NCBI GenBank assembly: GCA_016191115.1
Contig: JACPPG010000044.1
Location: forward strand, 62,001-126,000
Direction: 5' to 3'
From: Planctomycetia bacterium
GTDB taxonomy: Bacteria > Planctomycetota > Planctomycetia > Pirellulales > JACPPG01
Length of the DNA stretch: 64,000 nt
Shown here: positions 7,055-15,578 of the stretch, piece by piece
Numbering within the stretch: the stretch's first letter is position 1
Layout: the number at the start of each line of letters is the position of its first letter
Translations under genes and position numbers: made by a program
Notes under the pieces: model-generated
Told to the model about the DNA's origin: nothing
The model's database searches: none
The model's input: only the letters and a program-made list of their open reading frames with translations

Positions 7055-8413
7055 CACGCTGACCACTTCCAATGCCGTGACGGCGAGCGCCGGATTTCGC
7101 ACCTCGTCGCCGCGCACGCAGTCGCGCCATACTTCCAGCGCGTGACGCACGTATTCCTCGCGCGACTCCTCGACCAGCCGCGGGCCGACGCGCTCCTTTA
7201 CCTGCGGCCAAAGCGTCTTCAGCCGCGCGAGCGCCCCGGCCCGGCCCGCGATCGCCTCGAACACCACGTCGTCCAACAGGCCAAGCTGCTCGACCGCGTC
7301 CGGGCATTTCGATCCCAGCACGTCCACGGGGCTGTCGTACAGGCCGCGGGCACGCGCGTCCGCGTCCTTGTTCCGGCGGACGTGCGGCGCGTCGGCCCGA
7401 TGGCGCCCTTCCTCGTCGCCAGGCTGATCGCGCTCGCGGTCGAGCGCGCGATCGGAATCGGTCGATGGCGCCGCCGACGTCAGCGTGTCCGTGGGCGCGA
7501 CCACCGGCACGGGACGCGCCGCCGGGGCCGTGAGCATCATCTGATGGCGAAGCTGCTCGCCCAGGTTGTTCAGATCGTGCATCGTCAGGTGATCGCGGCG
7601 GCGGGCCAGTTGCGAAGCCAGAAACGACGTCCGCCCGCTGGCTAGCGCCGCGGCGATGAAGCCGGCCCAGCCGGTGGTCGGCGGGTCGGGCGAGTCGCGG
7701 AGCATGTCCAGCACGCGCATCTGCCCGCCGCGCATCGTGCGGTTCTTCTCGGTCGAGTCTTCCGGCAAGGCGAGGATGCGAAAGGGGCGCGTCGGCGAGA
7801 ACTTCAGTCCCGTGGCGAATGAGAATTCGCAGCGGCACTCGGGCGGCAGGCAATTGATGAAGCCCGCTATGAGTCGCTCGCGCGGAGCGGGGGCCAGCAC
7901 GGCCAGCGCCGGCGTGGACAGCGCCGCGGCGATGAGCTCGGCCAACCAGTCGGCCCCGGGATCGGCCGAGAGCTGCGCCAATAGCGTCGCGTCGACCGGC
8001 GCGGCCTTGCCTCCCAAGCGGAACGGCTCGAGCGTCCGCGGTATCTCGTCATGGACGCACAACGATCCTTGCGCGAACGCCGCGTTCAGTAGCGCGAACG
8101 GATTGTTGTTGAACCGGCCTAACGTTTCGCGCGGCACGACCAGGCACTGCGTGTACACGCAATGTCCGCCTCGGGCACTGTACTCGCCCGACTGCGATGA
8201 GGTCTTCGAGACGCAGAAGGCGCCGCTCGGCAGGCGGTGAAAGTTGACGCTCGTGGCGGCCGGTCCGTTCTCGGCCAGCGAGTCGTGCGAGGGGCCCCAT
8301 TGGGCCAGCTCCCGCGCATCCTGCTCGGTGATTCCGGGGCTGGTCGCCGCCAGGTGATAGCCAGCGACCGTGGCGCTCTCGGTCGACGTGAAAATCGCTT
8401 GCTCGATCACCAA
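7040..8413 (-). CDS. GTPase-associated protein, GAP1-like
   Basis: This 457-aa protein opens VIEQAIFTS, then GYHLAATSPGIT, ELAQWGPSHDSL, SVNFHRLPSGAFCVSKT, GGHCVYTQCLVV and NNPFALL. The pattern resembles the N-terminal domain (type 2) of GTPase-associated protein 1, a partner in the NTP-dependent conflict systems described in multicellular-type bacteria. The remaining 250 residues are mostly helical, with acidic patches. That assignment is recalled from the motif pattern, not searched. The gene lies 126 bases downstream of the zinc-ribbon GTPase gene, last of four on the minus strand. The start is proposed at TTG 8413 because GAGGAG sits nine bases ahead, and a GTG three bases later is the alternative. 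It probably regulates or reads out the neighbouring GTPase. Confidence 0.6.
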   Translation of the reverse strand: MVIEQAIFTSTESATVAGYHLAATSPGITEQDARELAQWGPSHDSLAENGPAATSVNFHRLPSGAFCVSKTSSQSGEYSARGGHCVYTQCLVVPRETLGRFNNNPFALLNAAFAQGSLCVHDEIPRTLEPFRLGGKAAPVDATLLAQLSADPGADWLAELIAAALSTPALAVLAPAPRERLIAGFINCLPPECRCEFSFATGLKFSPTRPFRILALPEDSTEKNRTMRGGQMRVLDMLRDSPDPPTTGWAGFIAAALASGRTSFLASQLARRRDHLTMHDLNNLGEQLRHQMMLTAPAARPVPVVAPTDTLTSAAPSTDSDRALDRERDQPGDEEGRHRADAPHVRRNKDADARARGLYDSPVDVLGSKCPDAVEQLGLLDDVVFEAIAGRAGALARLKTLWPQVKERVGPRLVEESREEYVRHALEVWRDCVRGDEVRNPALAVTALEVVSVLFDG

Positions 8414-8539
8414 GTTGACATTCTCCTCTTCGACCGAATCGTCACGCCTCGGCCGGACCCGAGAAAGAACAAACGCCCGCGAAGCCGTCGTGGTCGCGCG
8501 ACACGCGCGGCGGCGCCTCGCCCGCCCAAAGGCCATCCA

Positions 8540-9448
8540 TCAATCTTTGATCTGCTCGAGCAGCCACTCGAACGGATCGACGATTCCGCGCGGCTCAACC
8601 CGCAGAGGCACGCGGACGCGTCCATCCGGCGTATTGCGATAGGCGCAGCCGCCGGCCACGCCTGTAGCGAAGAATTTGTAATTGTGGAATTGTTCCCGGC
8701 ACAGCCGCCACAGCCCGCCGGCGTGTTCCTCGGCGAAGGCGGTGGGATTCTGCATGGCCTCGTCGCACTCGTCGGCTTTGCTGAAGATCAAGGCCATCGG
8801 CCGGTGCGCCCAGCCCTTTTTGGGGTTGTCGTCCAGGTCGTGCAAATAGCTCAACAACTTCATCGCGAAGTAATCCTGGTCGTACACGCCGCTTTGCAGC
8901 TTCACCGTGTCGATCAACACCAGCGCGCCCGCGCACTTGACGAGCAAATGGCGGATGACGCGGTAGGCGTGCGGGTGATCGACTTCCTCGAACAGCGACT
9001 CGCCGGCCATGTCCGGCATCACCAGGTCGACGGGCCGGCGATGCTTCGGCAGGCGGACCTGGCAATGCACCCAGTTCCAGCGGTCCGGCTCGTTGGGCGT
9101 CTTCACTGGAAACTCGTTGTGCGACAGCGCCGCCGCGGTCATCTGCTGCAAAGTGATCGAAAAAGCGCCTCGCGCCAGCATCTGCAAACGTTCGGGCTGC
9201 CGCGACAGGATATCCATCAGCATTCCCAGGTACACGGTCTTGCCGACGCCGCTGGAGCCGATCGTCGCGAGCAGTTGCGGCTTTGCCTTTTGCGCGTTGG
9301 CCTGGTGCGCGAGCGCCATGGGGGCGAAGCAGTGGCGGCATAGCTCGGCGTCGAACGTGTTTCCCTCGCCGCACACGTAGCAAGGCACCTGCACGGCGTA
9401 TTGCGCGAGACGAAAGGAATCCAAGGGTAGCGTGCCTTCCTTGATCAT
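8540..9448 (-). CDS. zinc-ribbon TRAFAC-type GTPase (double-GTPase-like)
   Basis: This 302-aa protein has a zinc ribbon at residues 23-40 (CYVC then CRHC) followed by a P-loop GTPase. The visible motifs are Walker A GSSGVGKT (64-71), the G3-type DMAGE (146-150) and the G4-like SKAD (223-226, Ser replacing the usual Asn/Thr). No membrane segment is seen. The arrangement fits the GTPases found beside GAP1 proteins in ternary conflict systems. The start ATG overlaps the stop of the FGE-fold gene in an ATGA (9445-9448), showing translational coupling. The GAP1-like gene follows. A switch protein controlling the other members is the likely role; its nucleotide preference cannot be proven from sequence. 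Confidence 0.7.
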   Translation of the reverse strand: MIKEGTLPLDSFRLAQYAVQVPCYVCGEGNTFDAELCRHCFAPMALAHQANAQKAKPQLLATIGSSGVGKTVYLGMLMDILSRQPERLQMLARGAFSITLQQMTAAALSHNEFPVKTPNEPDRWNWVHCQVRLPKHRRPVDLVMPDMAGESLFEEVDHPHAYRVIRHLLVKCAGALVLIDTVKLQSGVYDQDYFAMKLLSYLHDLDDNPKKGWAHRPMALIFSKADECDEAMQNPTAFAEEHAGGLWRLCREQFHNYKFFATGVAGGCAYRNTPDGRVRVPLRVEPRGIVDPFEWLLEQIKD

Positions 9449-10668
9449 GCGTGCACCTCTTCTTCAACAAGGGAGTTCGGCTCGCCCAGCTCGTGCCCCT
9501 CGTCGCCGGGAGCCTCGGTGAGGGTGGAAGCCAGGTCGCGGGCACTGACCGCGCACCGGAAACCCACGTTGTGCTTTCGCGCCACGGGGGTGTCGCCACT
9601 TTGGAATTGGCAGCAGGCTTGACTCTCGAAGTACGTGTCGAAGGCCCCGCCGCGCAGGCTCTTCATGGGCATCGGCAGCGAAAGGTCCTGGCCGTGCCAG
9701 GTGCCGCCGCCAAAGCTGCTGGTCGTCCATTCCCAAACGTTGCCGATCAATTGATGCACGCCGCCGATGCTGACCCCCTCGACATAGGAGGTGACCGGCA
9801 CGGTCTTCCCAGGTCCCGAGCCCCATAGGTTGCAGCGCGCCCGGTCCATGGCGTTGCCCCACGGATACTTTCTCTGGATGCGCGACGTGGCCGAGATCGG
9901 CACCGGCCACGCCCCCGCCTTGACCCATTCCGGGTCCGAGGGAAGTCGCTTGCCGACCCAGCGGGCGTAGGCGGCCGCCTCGTACCAGCTCACGCCGACC
10001 ACGGGATGATCGGCGCGCTGTTCGTCGTACCGGCCGTTCTTCCAGAACCGCGGGCCCGGACAGCCCGTCGCGTCGACGAATTCCAGCACGGCGGGCCAGA
10101 TATGCTGATCCCAGATCGCCATCTGCTCGTATCCGCCGCCGGTGACGAATTTATGGTACTGCCGATTGGTGACCGGATAGCGGTCGAGCAGAAAACCGGG
10201 AACGCGGATCACGGTCCCCTCGCGGATGACGTGCGGCTCGTCGTCGGGCGATTCTTCTTCGACGTCGGCCAGGCCAAGGGTCACGTCCCCCTCGGGCACC
10301 ATGGCCATCGCGTCGTTGAGCGACTCCAGGGCCCGCCGGCGCTGATCGGGCGTAAGATTGGCGACGACCTGCGGACGCAGCAAGAGCGCGTAACGATGCT
10401 CGGTGAGCATCTGCTCCACCAAGGACTCCGTATCGTTCGACGGAGGCTGCGCCGGAGCTTCGACGGGCGTTGCTTCCGCCGCCGCGCTGGGTGACTTTTT
10501 CGCGCGGCGGCGGCGAACGAAGGAAATCGCCTGCCATGCGCCGCACGCCGCGACGATCGATAATCCGATCCACGAGAGGAAGGCGTTGACGAGCCACCCT
10601 CCCGCGGCCAGGACTCCCCCGAATCCCACGAATCCCCAGGCAAGGCGCTGCCGGCGACTGGCTGTCAT
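9445..10668 (-). CDS. membrane-anchored FGE-sulfatase (SUMF1/EgtB-fold) protein
   Basis: The 407-aa protein has two hydrophobic segments near the N-terminus (about 12-30 and 33-48), a basic stop RRRRAKK and a disordered Ala/Pro linker. A formylglycine-generating-enzyme fold then runs from about 140 to the end. Fold landmarks are FLLDRYPVTNRQYHKFV, HPVVGVSWYEAAAYARWVGKRLPS, YPWGN, IGNVWEWT, LRGGAFD and VGFRCA. The copper-binding cysteine pair of true FGE is not evident: the region after RGGAF has adjacent cysteines (ACC) instead, so enzymatic activity is doubtful. ATG 10668 is preceded by GAGGG at good spacing. The gene is coupled to the GTPase gene by an ATGA overlap. A membrane-tethered sensor or binding module is inferred. 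Confidence 0.75.
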   Translation of the reverse strand: MTASRRQRLAWGFVGFGGVLAAGGWLVNAFLSWIGLSIVAACGAWQAISFVRRRRAKKSPSAAAEATPVEAPAQPPSNDTESLVEQMLTEHRYALLLRPQVVANLTPDQRRRALESLNDAMAMVPEGDVTLGLADVEEESPDDEPHVIREGTVIRVPGFLLDRYPVTNRQYHKFVTGGGYEQMAIWDQHIWPAVLEFVDATGCPGPRFWKNGRYDEQRADHPVVGVSWYEAAAYARWVGKRLPSDPEWVKAGAWPVPISATSRIQRKYPWGNAMDRARCNLWGSGPGKTVPVTSYVEGVSIGGVHQLIGNVWEWTTSSFGGGTWHGQDLSLPMPMKSLRGGAFDTYFESQACCQFQSGDTPVARKHNVGFRCAVSARDLASTLTEAPGDEGHELGEPNSLVEEEVHA

Positions 10669-10753
10669 GACTCTTTCCCTCACACGCTCGGTTAATAGTG
10701 CGGGTCTCATGGTTCGGGTAGTGACTTGCGGCCGACCCTGACGCGGCCGCGCT

Positions 10754-11929
10754 CTATGAAACCTTCACCTCTTTGGCGAGCTCGCGCCGCGCATCGCTTC
10801 CGTTGCCGGCGGCGCGGCGGCGAATCAGGTCTTTCTGCAACATTTCAAACTGCGCCATCACGGAATCGAGCACCGGGTCGTGCGGCGGCGGCGGCGCGCT
10901 CTCGCCAGGCTCGCGCGGCGCCGTGGCGCCGCTGGCGCCCGATCCGCCCGCGGCGATGGATTCCTGATGCTTGAGCAGCATGTGCGCCTGCTTTTCCAAG
11001 GCGCGTCGCAGTTGTTTCAATTCCCCCGACCACTCGGCGCGTTCCTCGGTGCTGCGGCGTTTTTCGTCGGCCGCGGCCTCGGCCAATTCGACGGCCCGGT
11101 TGCGGACGGCTTCCAGCTCGGACTCGAGCGACGCCCGCTCCTTTTCCAGCGAATGCACGCGCTGCACGAGGGTCTCGTTCGAGTGCGATTCGGCGGCCGA
11201 CAATCGCTCGCGCTGCCGCCCCAGCTCGTCGCGCGCCTCGACCAGCTCCGCGCGCGAGTGGGCCAGCTCCATGGCGGTGTCGCCGAGACGATTGGCCTGC
11301 GATCGGGCGGCTTCCAGCTCGGCCACCATGTTTTCGCGCTCGCGCCGCAAAGCCTCGATTTCGGCGCGCAGCTCCTCGCCCGCCTCGCCCGACTCCCGAC
11401 AGCCGCGCTCGCGCTGCTTGTCGAGTTCGGCGCGGGTCGCTTCCAGCTCCGTCTGAATCTTTTCCAAACGGCTAAGCTGCCTGACCAGTTCCACCGACTG
11501 TCCGCGATATTGCTCGAGCTCGCTTCGCAATTGCTCGCAGGTCTGCTCGAGCTCGGCAATCTGCCGCGACGCGCCGTCGGTCTGGGATTGCTCGACGTCG
11601 GCCTGGGCCTGCCGCGCCGCAAGCGCGGCGCGGGCCGTGGCCAGCTCGGCCTCGGCGGCGGCTAGTCGCTCGGCCGCGTCGCGCAGCTCCATGGTCCGCC
11701 GCTGGGCCGCGATGCCTGCTTCGTCGAGGCGCTGCCGGCATTCGTGCAGGTTGCGGTTCTGCCGCTCGAATTCCTGACGTTGAGTCTCGAGCTCCTGCTC
11801 GCGGGTTTCCAGCCGCGCCAGAAGCTGCTCGAGTTGGCCCAGTTGCTCGTCGACGAACTTCTCGAAATCGTCGCCAGCCCGGCGGAGTTCGGTCAACGAC
11901 TGCTCAACTTGCGACCAATCGGACGCCAT
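10754..11929 (-). CDS. long coiled-coil protein
   Basis: The 391-aa protein is almost entirely heptad-rich alpha helix from residue 3 to about 320, full of Leu, Glu, Arg and Ala (for example LEQLLARLETREQELETQRQ). It ends in a Gly/Ala/Pro-rich linker (APREPGESAPPPP) and a short helical tail, DSVMAQFEMLQKDLIRRR. There is no signal peptide or membrane helix. I do not recognise a family beyond SMC-like coiled coil, which composition bias easily mimics. It is the first gene of the four-gene minus-strand block, 85 bases upstream of the FGE-fold gene, so an assembly or scaffold role in that system is plausible. The start MASDWSQVEQ at 11929 is chosen because upstream residues lack heptads. Confidence 0.6.
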   Translation of the reverse strand: MASDWSQVEQSLTELRRAGDDFEKFVDEQLGQLEQLLARLETREQELETQRQEFERQNRNLHECRQRLDEAGIAAQRRTMELRDAAERLAAAEAELATARAALAARQAQADVEQSQTDGASRQIAELEQTCEQLRSELEQYRGQSVELVRQLSRLEKIQTELEATRAELDKQRERGCRESGEAGEELRAEIEALRRERENMVAELEAARSQANRLGDTAMELAHSRAELVEARDELGRQRERLSAAESHSNETLVQRVHSLEKERASLESELEAVRNRAVELAEAAADEKRRSTEERAEWSGELKQLRRALEKQAHMLLKHQESIAAGGSGASGATAPREPGESAPPPPHDPVLDSVMAQFEMLQKDLIRRRAAGNGSDARRELAKEVKVS

Positions 11930-12386
11930 CGTTGCGAGGTTCGAGAGCACGCTGTCACCGCCATTTGACGCTCGTGAGCGATTGATTAACTCTGACGTCG
12001 CGGTTCGGGCGCGATTCGACCGGGCGATGCCGCCGGAATCCACGCGACAGCCGGGCAAACCGCGATACGGCGCGGAAAGACTTATGGTCAGCCTGCCAGC
12101 GAAAATCTAGGTCAGACTGCGGGGGGTGGCAAACCGCACAGGCTGTGGAAATACCCCACCGTAAGTTCCTCTCGGCGCAAATGTTGAATGCGCCGCTCGC
12201 GCCCCCCTTTTACCCCACCAGGTGGCACATCCCGACCCGTGCGCGCACACCCGTCCAGGGCGGCTTACCTTTGAGGGGGCTTGTGCAACGGCCAAGATTT
12301 GCGATCTTAGGGCTGCCGCACACAACGCCCGGTCCACCCCGACCGGAACATTCGCCATCGTTCCACTAAGGAAAAGGAGAGACGAC

Positions 12387-12812
12387 GTGCGACACATGAC
12401 GACACTTGCGGGCGCTCTGCGAATCGTGACCCTGGTCGTGGCCGCGATGCTGGTGGCCGGCGTGCAACCGGCTCAGGCCAGGCTGGCGAAGCTGAACAAG
12501 GCCGCCGCCGAAGCGTCCGATCCTTCATGCTGCCCGCAGCCGTGCATCCGTTACGTCCATCGTGGATGTGCCACGGTGTGCTGCGGTTGCAAGCCGCCGG
12601 TCGAAACCGTCTTGAAGGTCGTCAACCCGCACACGTGCTGCGCGGTCGACGTGCCGGTGTGCCTGCCGGCTTGCTGCGATGGTTGCCCGACGGTGGCCAG
12701 CCGTTGCGGTATCTTGTGCCGCGGGGTGGTGACGTATGACTGGTGCTGCGGTTACCGCGTCGTCGTGCGGTTCGATCGCTGCGGCGACGTGACGGTCGTC
12801 TATCGCGGGTAG
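12387..12812 (+). CDS. secreted cysteine-rich protein
   Basis: This 141-aa protein has a clear signal peptide (hydrophobic core LRIVTLVVAAMLVAGV, cleavage near AQA) and a mature part with 18 cysteines in about 96 residues. Many are paired (CC six times). The arrangement includes CCPQPC, VCCGCKPPVE and ACCDGC, then a Val/Arg-rich end. Central motifs such as KVVNPHTCCAVDVPVCLPACC suggest repeated disulfide knots or a metal-rich surface layer. No named family is recognised. An AGGAG lies five bases before GTG 12387, which decides the start; an ATG three codons later is possible. It is divergent from the coiled-coil gene and convergent with the next gene. An envelope or cell-wall structural role is only a guess. 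Confidence 0.65.
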   Translation: MRHMTTLAGALRIVTLVVAAMLVAGVQPAQARLAKLNKAAAEASDPSCCPQPCIRYVHRGCATVCCGCKPPVETVLKVVNPHTCCAVDVPVCLPACCDGCPTVASRCGILCRGVVTYDWCCGYRVVVRFDRCGDVTVVYRG

Positions 12813-12938
12813 GACCGGTGCATACCCGTGCGTTCGGGGTGTGCCACTGGCTCCGCCAGTGTTGCGGTAGAGGTCGTGTCCGCGACGACGCGCTGGCGTA
12901 TCCATTGACCCACGACCGCCGTGGCGCCGCGCGTGGCC

Positions 12939-14189
12939 TTATTGCCCATTGATGGGACGATCGGGCGGCGGCGGTGGCGGCTCGCGCCATTTCCAATCGA
13001 CCGCGTAAGGAAACGTGAGATAGGGCGTTTCCACGCGCGCACCCTGCTTCGACTTCGAGATGTGCAGCGCGTCGAGCGCGCCGCTCGTGATGAGCGTCCG
13101 CTCGGCGGGCCAGGCCGCACGGCCGGTGTGCATCATCTGCTCGATCCCTTTGAGCAAGTACGTGAAGTGCATGAACGGCCGCGCTTCCTGCGTGTAGAAC
13201 ACGGTTGCTTTCGGCTGGCCTTGCGCCGCGCGCCAGGCGAACGCCCACTCCGATACCGCGCCGTTGAGCGTCAGCACGTTGGCCGTGAGGCCGTCGGCGT
13301 ATTCGATGCGAAAGAGCACGGGGTTCTTGACGCGCTCGCGAAGCTCTTCGACGGTGACTTTGGTACGCTCGAGCCGCTCGAGAGCCGCGGCGAGAAGTTC
13401 CTTGCTGTAGACTCCCCGCTCGCCGGCGGCCCACACCGCGTCGTCCGTCAGGCACTCGACGGCGCGGATACCGGTCTCCCCGCCGCGGCGCCGCTCGACC
13501 AGCGACTGCAAGGCCTCGAGCGCGTGAAAGCCGTACGCGTCGAGCGTGTGGTACGAGACGCCGACAATCTCCGTGAGCGCTGCGCCCGCCTCCATGTCCA
13601 GCGGCGGGTGGCGCCACGTTGTCGGCAGCGATGAGCCGGCCATGAGCGGGATCTTCATTCGCGCCGCGGTGTCGTAGATCCACTTCGCGTCGGCCCAGTT
13701 GTCGGCCAGGTGCTTGTCGACGAACACCGACACAACGCGGCCGCTCCGCTCGAAGACCTGCACGACTTGCTCGAACAACCGCCGCTTCGGATAGATGACC
13801 TGGCCGGTGGGCGAGCGCGGGTAGTCGCCGTGCTCGGCCACGAGCAGCACCCCGTCGACGGCCAACCTGCCTTGCCCACGCTCAAGCGCACCCGCCACAC
13901 TGTCGTAGATCGTCACGCCGTGCCGCTCGGCCAATCGGCGGCTGATATCGCTCTGGGGCGTTTGATCGACGTACAGCCCGGCCAGGCGCAGCGAGGGCAA
14001 GTCCCCCTTCCCGTCGAGCGTGTATCCCTCCATCAAGCGGCTGACGATGACGTCGGCATGGGCGTTGTGGTGGTAGACGCTCACCACCGCGGCAACGTCG
14101 AGCGGCTTGCGTGCCTCATCGGCCGCGGGGTCTGTCGCAGCAGCACCCGCCACCAGAGCCAGTAGCGCAATCGAAATCGGGGTTAACAT
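12939..14189 (-). CDS. secreted protein of unknown function, Rossmann-like N-terminus
   Basis: This is a 416-aa protein with a short signal peptide (MLTPISIALLALVAGAAA). The first domain has alternating strands and helices: VAAVVSVYHHNAHADVIVSR, LRLAGLYVDQTP, ISRRLAERHGVTIYDSVAGAL, VDGVLLVAEHGDYP and GRVVSVFVDKHLADNW. That order resembles the nucleotide-binding half of Gfo/Idh/MocA oxidoreductases, where the same helix-plus-DxP region contacts cofactor, but no glycine-rich GxGxxG loop is present. The second half has no recognised motif and ends in a Pro-rich tail. It is a planctomycete-type conserved unknown. Cofactor binding would need to be tested. It is convergent with the Cys-rich protein gene. 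Confidence 0.6.
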   Translation of the reverse strand: MLTPISIALLALVAGAAATDPAADEARKPLDVAAVVSVYHHNAHADVIVSRLMEGYTLDGKGDLPSLRLAGLYVDQTPQSDISRRLAERHGVTIYDSVAGALERGQGRLAVDGVLLVAEHGDYPRSPTGQVIYPKRRLFEQVVQVFERSGRVVSVFVDKHLADNWADAKWIYDTAARMKIPLMAGSSLPTTWRHPPLDMEAGAALTEIVGVSYHTLDAYGFHALEALQSLVERRRGGETGIRAVECLTDDAVWAAGERGVYSKELLAAALERLERTKVTVEELRERVKNPVLFRIEYADGLTANVLTLNGAVSEWAFAWRAAQGQPKATVFYTQEARPFMHFTYLLKGIEQMMHTGRAAWPAERTLITSGALDALHISKSKQGARVETPYLTFPYAVDWKWREPPPPPPDRPINGQ

Positions 14190-14273
14190 GGCGACATTCT
14201 AGCAAGCCGGATAGCGATCTGCGCTACTTGACTCACTTCATGGGACGCGGCTCCCATCGCCGAGCCAACGCCG

Positions 14274-14302
14274 GCCCGAAGCGCCACACTTGCGCTTCGG
14301 GC
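14274..14302. repeat. 11-bp perfect inverted repeat
   Basis: GCCCGAAGCGC and GCGCTTCGGGC flank a 7-base loop. The same word GCCCGAAGCGC opens the long palindrome at 22698-22754, so this is a short member or remnant of that dispersed family. It lies in the divergent gap between the secreted-protein gene and the macrodomain gene. Confidence 0.7.
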
Positions 14303-14408
14303 TGGTGTGCGAATCGCGGCGCGCCCAGAGGGCGCGGTATCATGGCGGCAAGAGACGGCCCGTTTCTTCGGTCGTTTCTCGTTGAAAGCGTGGCAGTCGG
14401 AGGCGTCG

Positions 14409-14960
14409 ATGCGCGTGCTGATCGGACCCTGTTGGCTGGAGCTGCGCCAGGGAGACATCACCACTCAAGAGGTCGACCTGATCGTGAACGCCGCCAATAG
14501 CCGGTTGGCCGGGGGAGGCGGCGTCGACGGCGCGATCCACCGTCGCGGCGGGCCGGCTATCATGCTCGACACGGCGCGGCGCTATCCGCAGGGCTGCCCC
14601 ACCGGATCGGCCGTGATCTCGGTCGGCGGCGACCTGCCGGCCCGCTTTGTGGCGCACGCCGTTGGTCCGGTGTGGCGCGGCGGGACGTCGGACGAGGCGG
14701 ATCTTTTGGCGAGGGCTTATCGGCGATCGCTGGAGCTGGCCGTCGAGCACGACCTGGCCACGGTCGCCATGCCGGCCTTGAGCACCGGGGCGTACGGTTA
14801 TCCGCTCGACGAAGCGGCCCAAGTGGCCCTCTCGATGACGATCGACTTCCTCAACGAGTGGGGCCGCCCGGAGGTGGTGCGGTTCGTGCTCTTCGGCGAG
14901 CCGGCCTATGCGACGTTCGCTTTCGTGCTGTCGGGATTGACGAACGCGGAAGGCAAATGA
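14409..14960 (+). CDS. macrodomain protein (ADP-ribose/O-acetyl-ADP-ribose binding)
   Basis: The 183-aa protein is a single macro domain of the MacroD/YmdB type, which binds ADP-ribose and removes it from proteins or from O-acetyl-ADP-ribose. Signature blocks are [19 protein letters not shown] (about 12-30), the glycine loop [29 protein letters not shown] and the phosphate loop [16 protein letters not shown]. The NAAN asparagine and the GGGGVD aspartate are the usual catalytic positions in the MacroD type. No signal peptide is present. The stop overlaps an ATG of a possible 51-aa frame in an ATGA (14957-14960). No ADP-ribosyltransferase gene is visible nearby, so a housekeeping eraser role is most likely. 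Confidence 0.88.
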   Translation: MRVLIGPCWLELRQGDITTQEVDLIVNAANSRLAGGGGVDGAIHRRGGPAIMLDTARRYPQGCPTGSAVISVGGDLPARFVAHAVGPVWRGGTSDEADLLARAYRRSLELAVEHDLATVAMPALSTGAYGYPLDEAAQVALSMTIDFLNEWGRPEVVRFVLFGEPAYATFAFVLSGLTNAEGK

Positions 14961-15112
14961 GCCGCACCGTCCGTCTCCTTTTAGGGGCTTCTGGCATTCT
15001 GGCCGGATCTCTTGGCGTCCTGGGCGATTTGGCGGTTCAATCCTGCTCGGAGGACGGCCCGGATTTTTTCTGCCGCACGCCCTTGACAGCGACCTTGAAT
15101 CGAATACTATAA
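14957..15112 (+). CDS. possible small membrane peptide (51 aa)
   Basis: This frame is translationally coupled to the macrodomain gene by an ATGA overlap. The peptide has a hydrophobic N-terminus ([19 protein letters not shown]), two cysteines and no recognised family. The end of the frame overlaps a plausible promoter for the blaI-like gene. It could be a real coupled microprotein or just an open frame in a high-GC spacer. Confidence 0.3.
   Translation: MSRTVRLLLGASGILAGSLGVLGDLAVQSCSEDGPDFFCRTPLTATLNRIL
15083..15110 (+). promoter_or_regulatory. sigma-70-like promoter ahead of the BlaI-type gene
   Basis: A perfect TTGACA at 15083-15088 is followed 16 bases later by TACTAT at 15105-15110. 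The BlaI-type gene starts 85 bases downstream. BlaI regulators usually repress their own operon, but no clear TACA/TGTA dyad operator could be picked out here. Confidence 0.5.
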
Positions 15113-15194
15113 AACCAAAACTAAGGAACCGGAATTAGGGAGCGGCCGCGACTTGGCGGCCGCTGCCCTCGATTCACGCGTAGGAGAAATCCGC

Positions 15195-15578
15195 ATGGCG
15201 CGACCACCCGCCAAGGAGCTGACCGAGCGCGAGCTCGAGGTCATGCACGAGTTCTGGAATCGCGACGAGGCCACCGTGCAGGACGTCCGCGACGCCTTGG
15301 CCGCCGCGGGCCTGGATCGCGCCTACACCACCGTCGCCACGCTGGTGCGGATCCTGCACGACAAAGGGTTCCTCGAGCAGACGAACGATCAGCGGCCGTT
15401 TCGCTTTCGCGCGTCGCGGTCGTACGAGAAGGTCTCGGCTTCGCTATTGCGCGATGTGGTGGATCGCGTCTTCCGCGGGTCGCGCGAGCAGTTGCTCGTC
15501 CGCCTGGTCGAGGACAAGCGGCTATCGGCCAAGGAACGCGCGCTACTGGAACAGATTCTCAAGGAGCACAAACGATGA
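15195..15578 (+). CDS. BlaI/MecI/CopY family transcriptional regulator
   Basis: This 127-aa winged-helix repressor is of the BlaI/MecI type (ELTERELEVMHEFWNRDEATVQDVRDAL, then the recognition-helix region AYTTVATLVRILHDKGFLEQ). The C-terminal dimerisation helices follow (SLLRDVVDRVFRGSREQLL). Members bind dyad operators and are released when cleaved after signalling by a BlaR1-type membrane protease. That partner follows immediately, in ATGA overlap (15575-15578). AGGAG lies six bases before the start. In planctomycetes such pairs are common and usually not linked to beta-lactam resistance, and no beta-lactamase gene is seen here. Confidence 0.9.
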   Translation: MARPPAKELTERELEVMHEFWNRDEATVQDVRDALAAAGLDRAYTTVATLVRILHDKGFLEQTNDQRPFRFRASRSYEKVSASLLRDVVDRVFRGSREQLLVRLVEDKRLSAKERALLEQILKEHKR

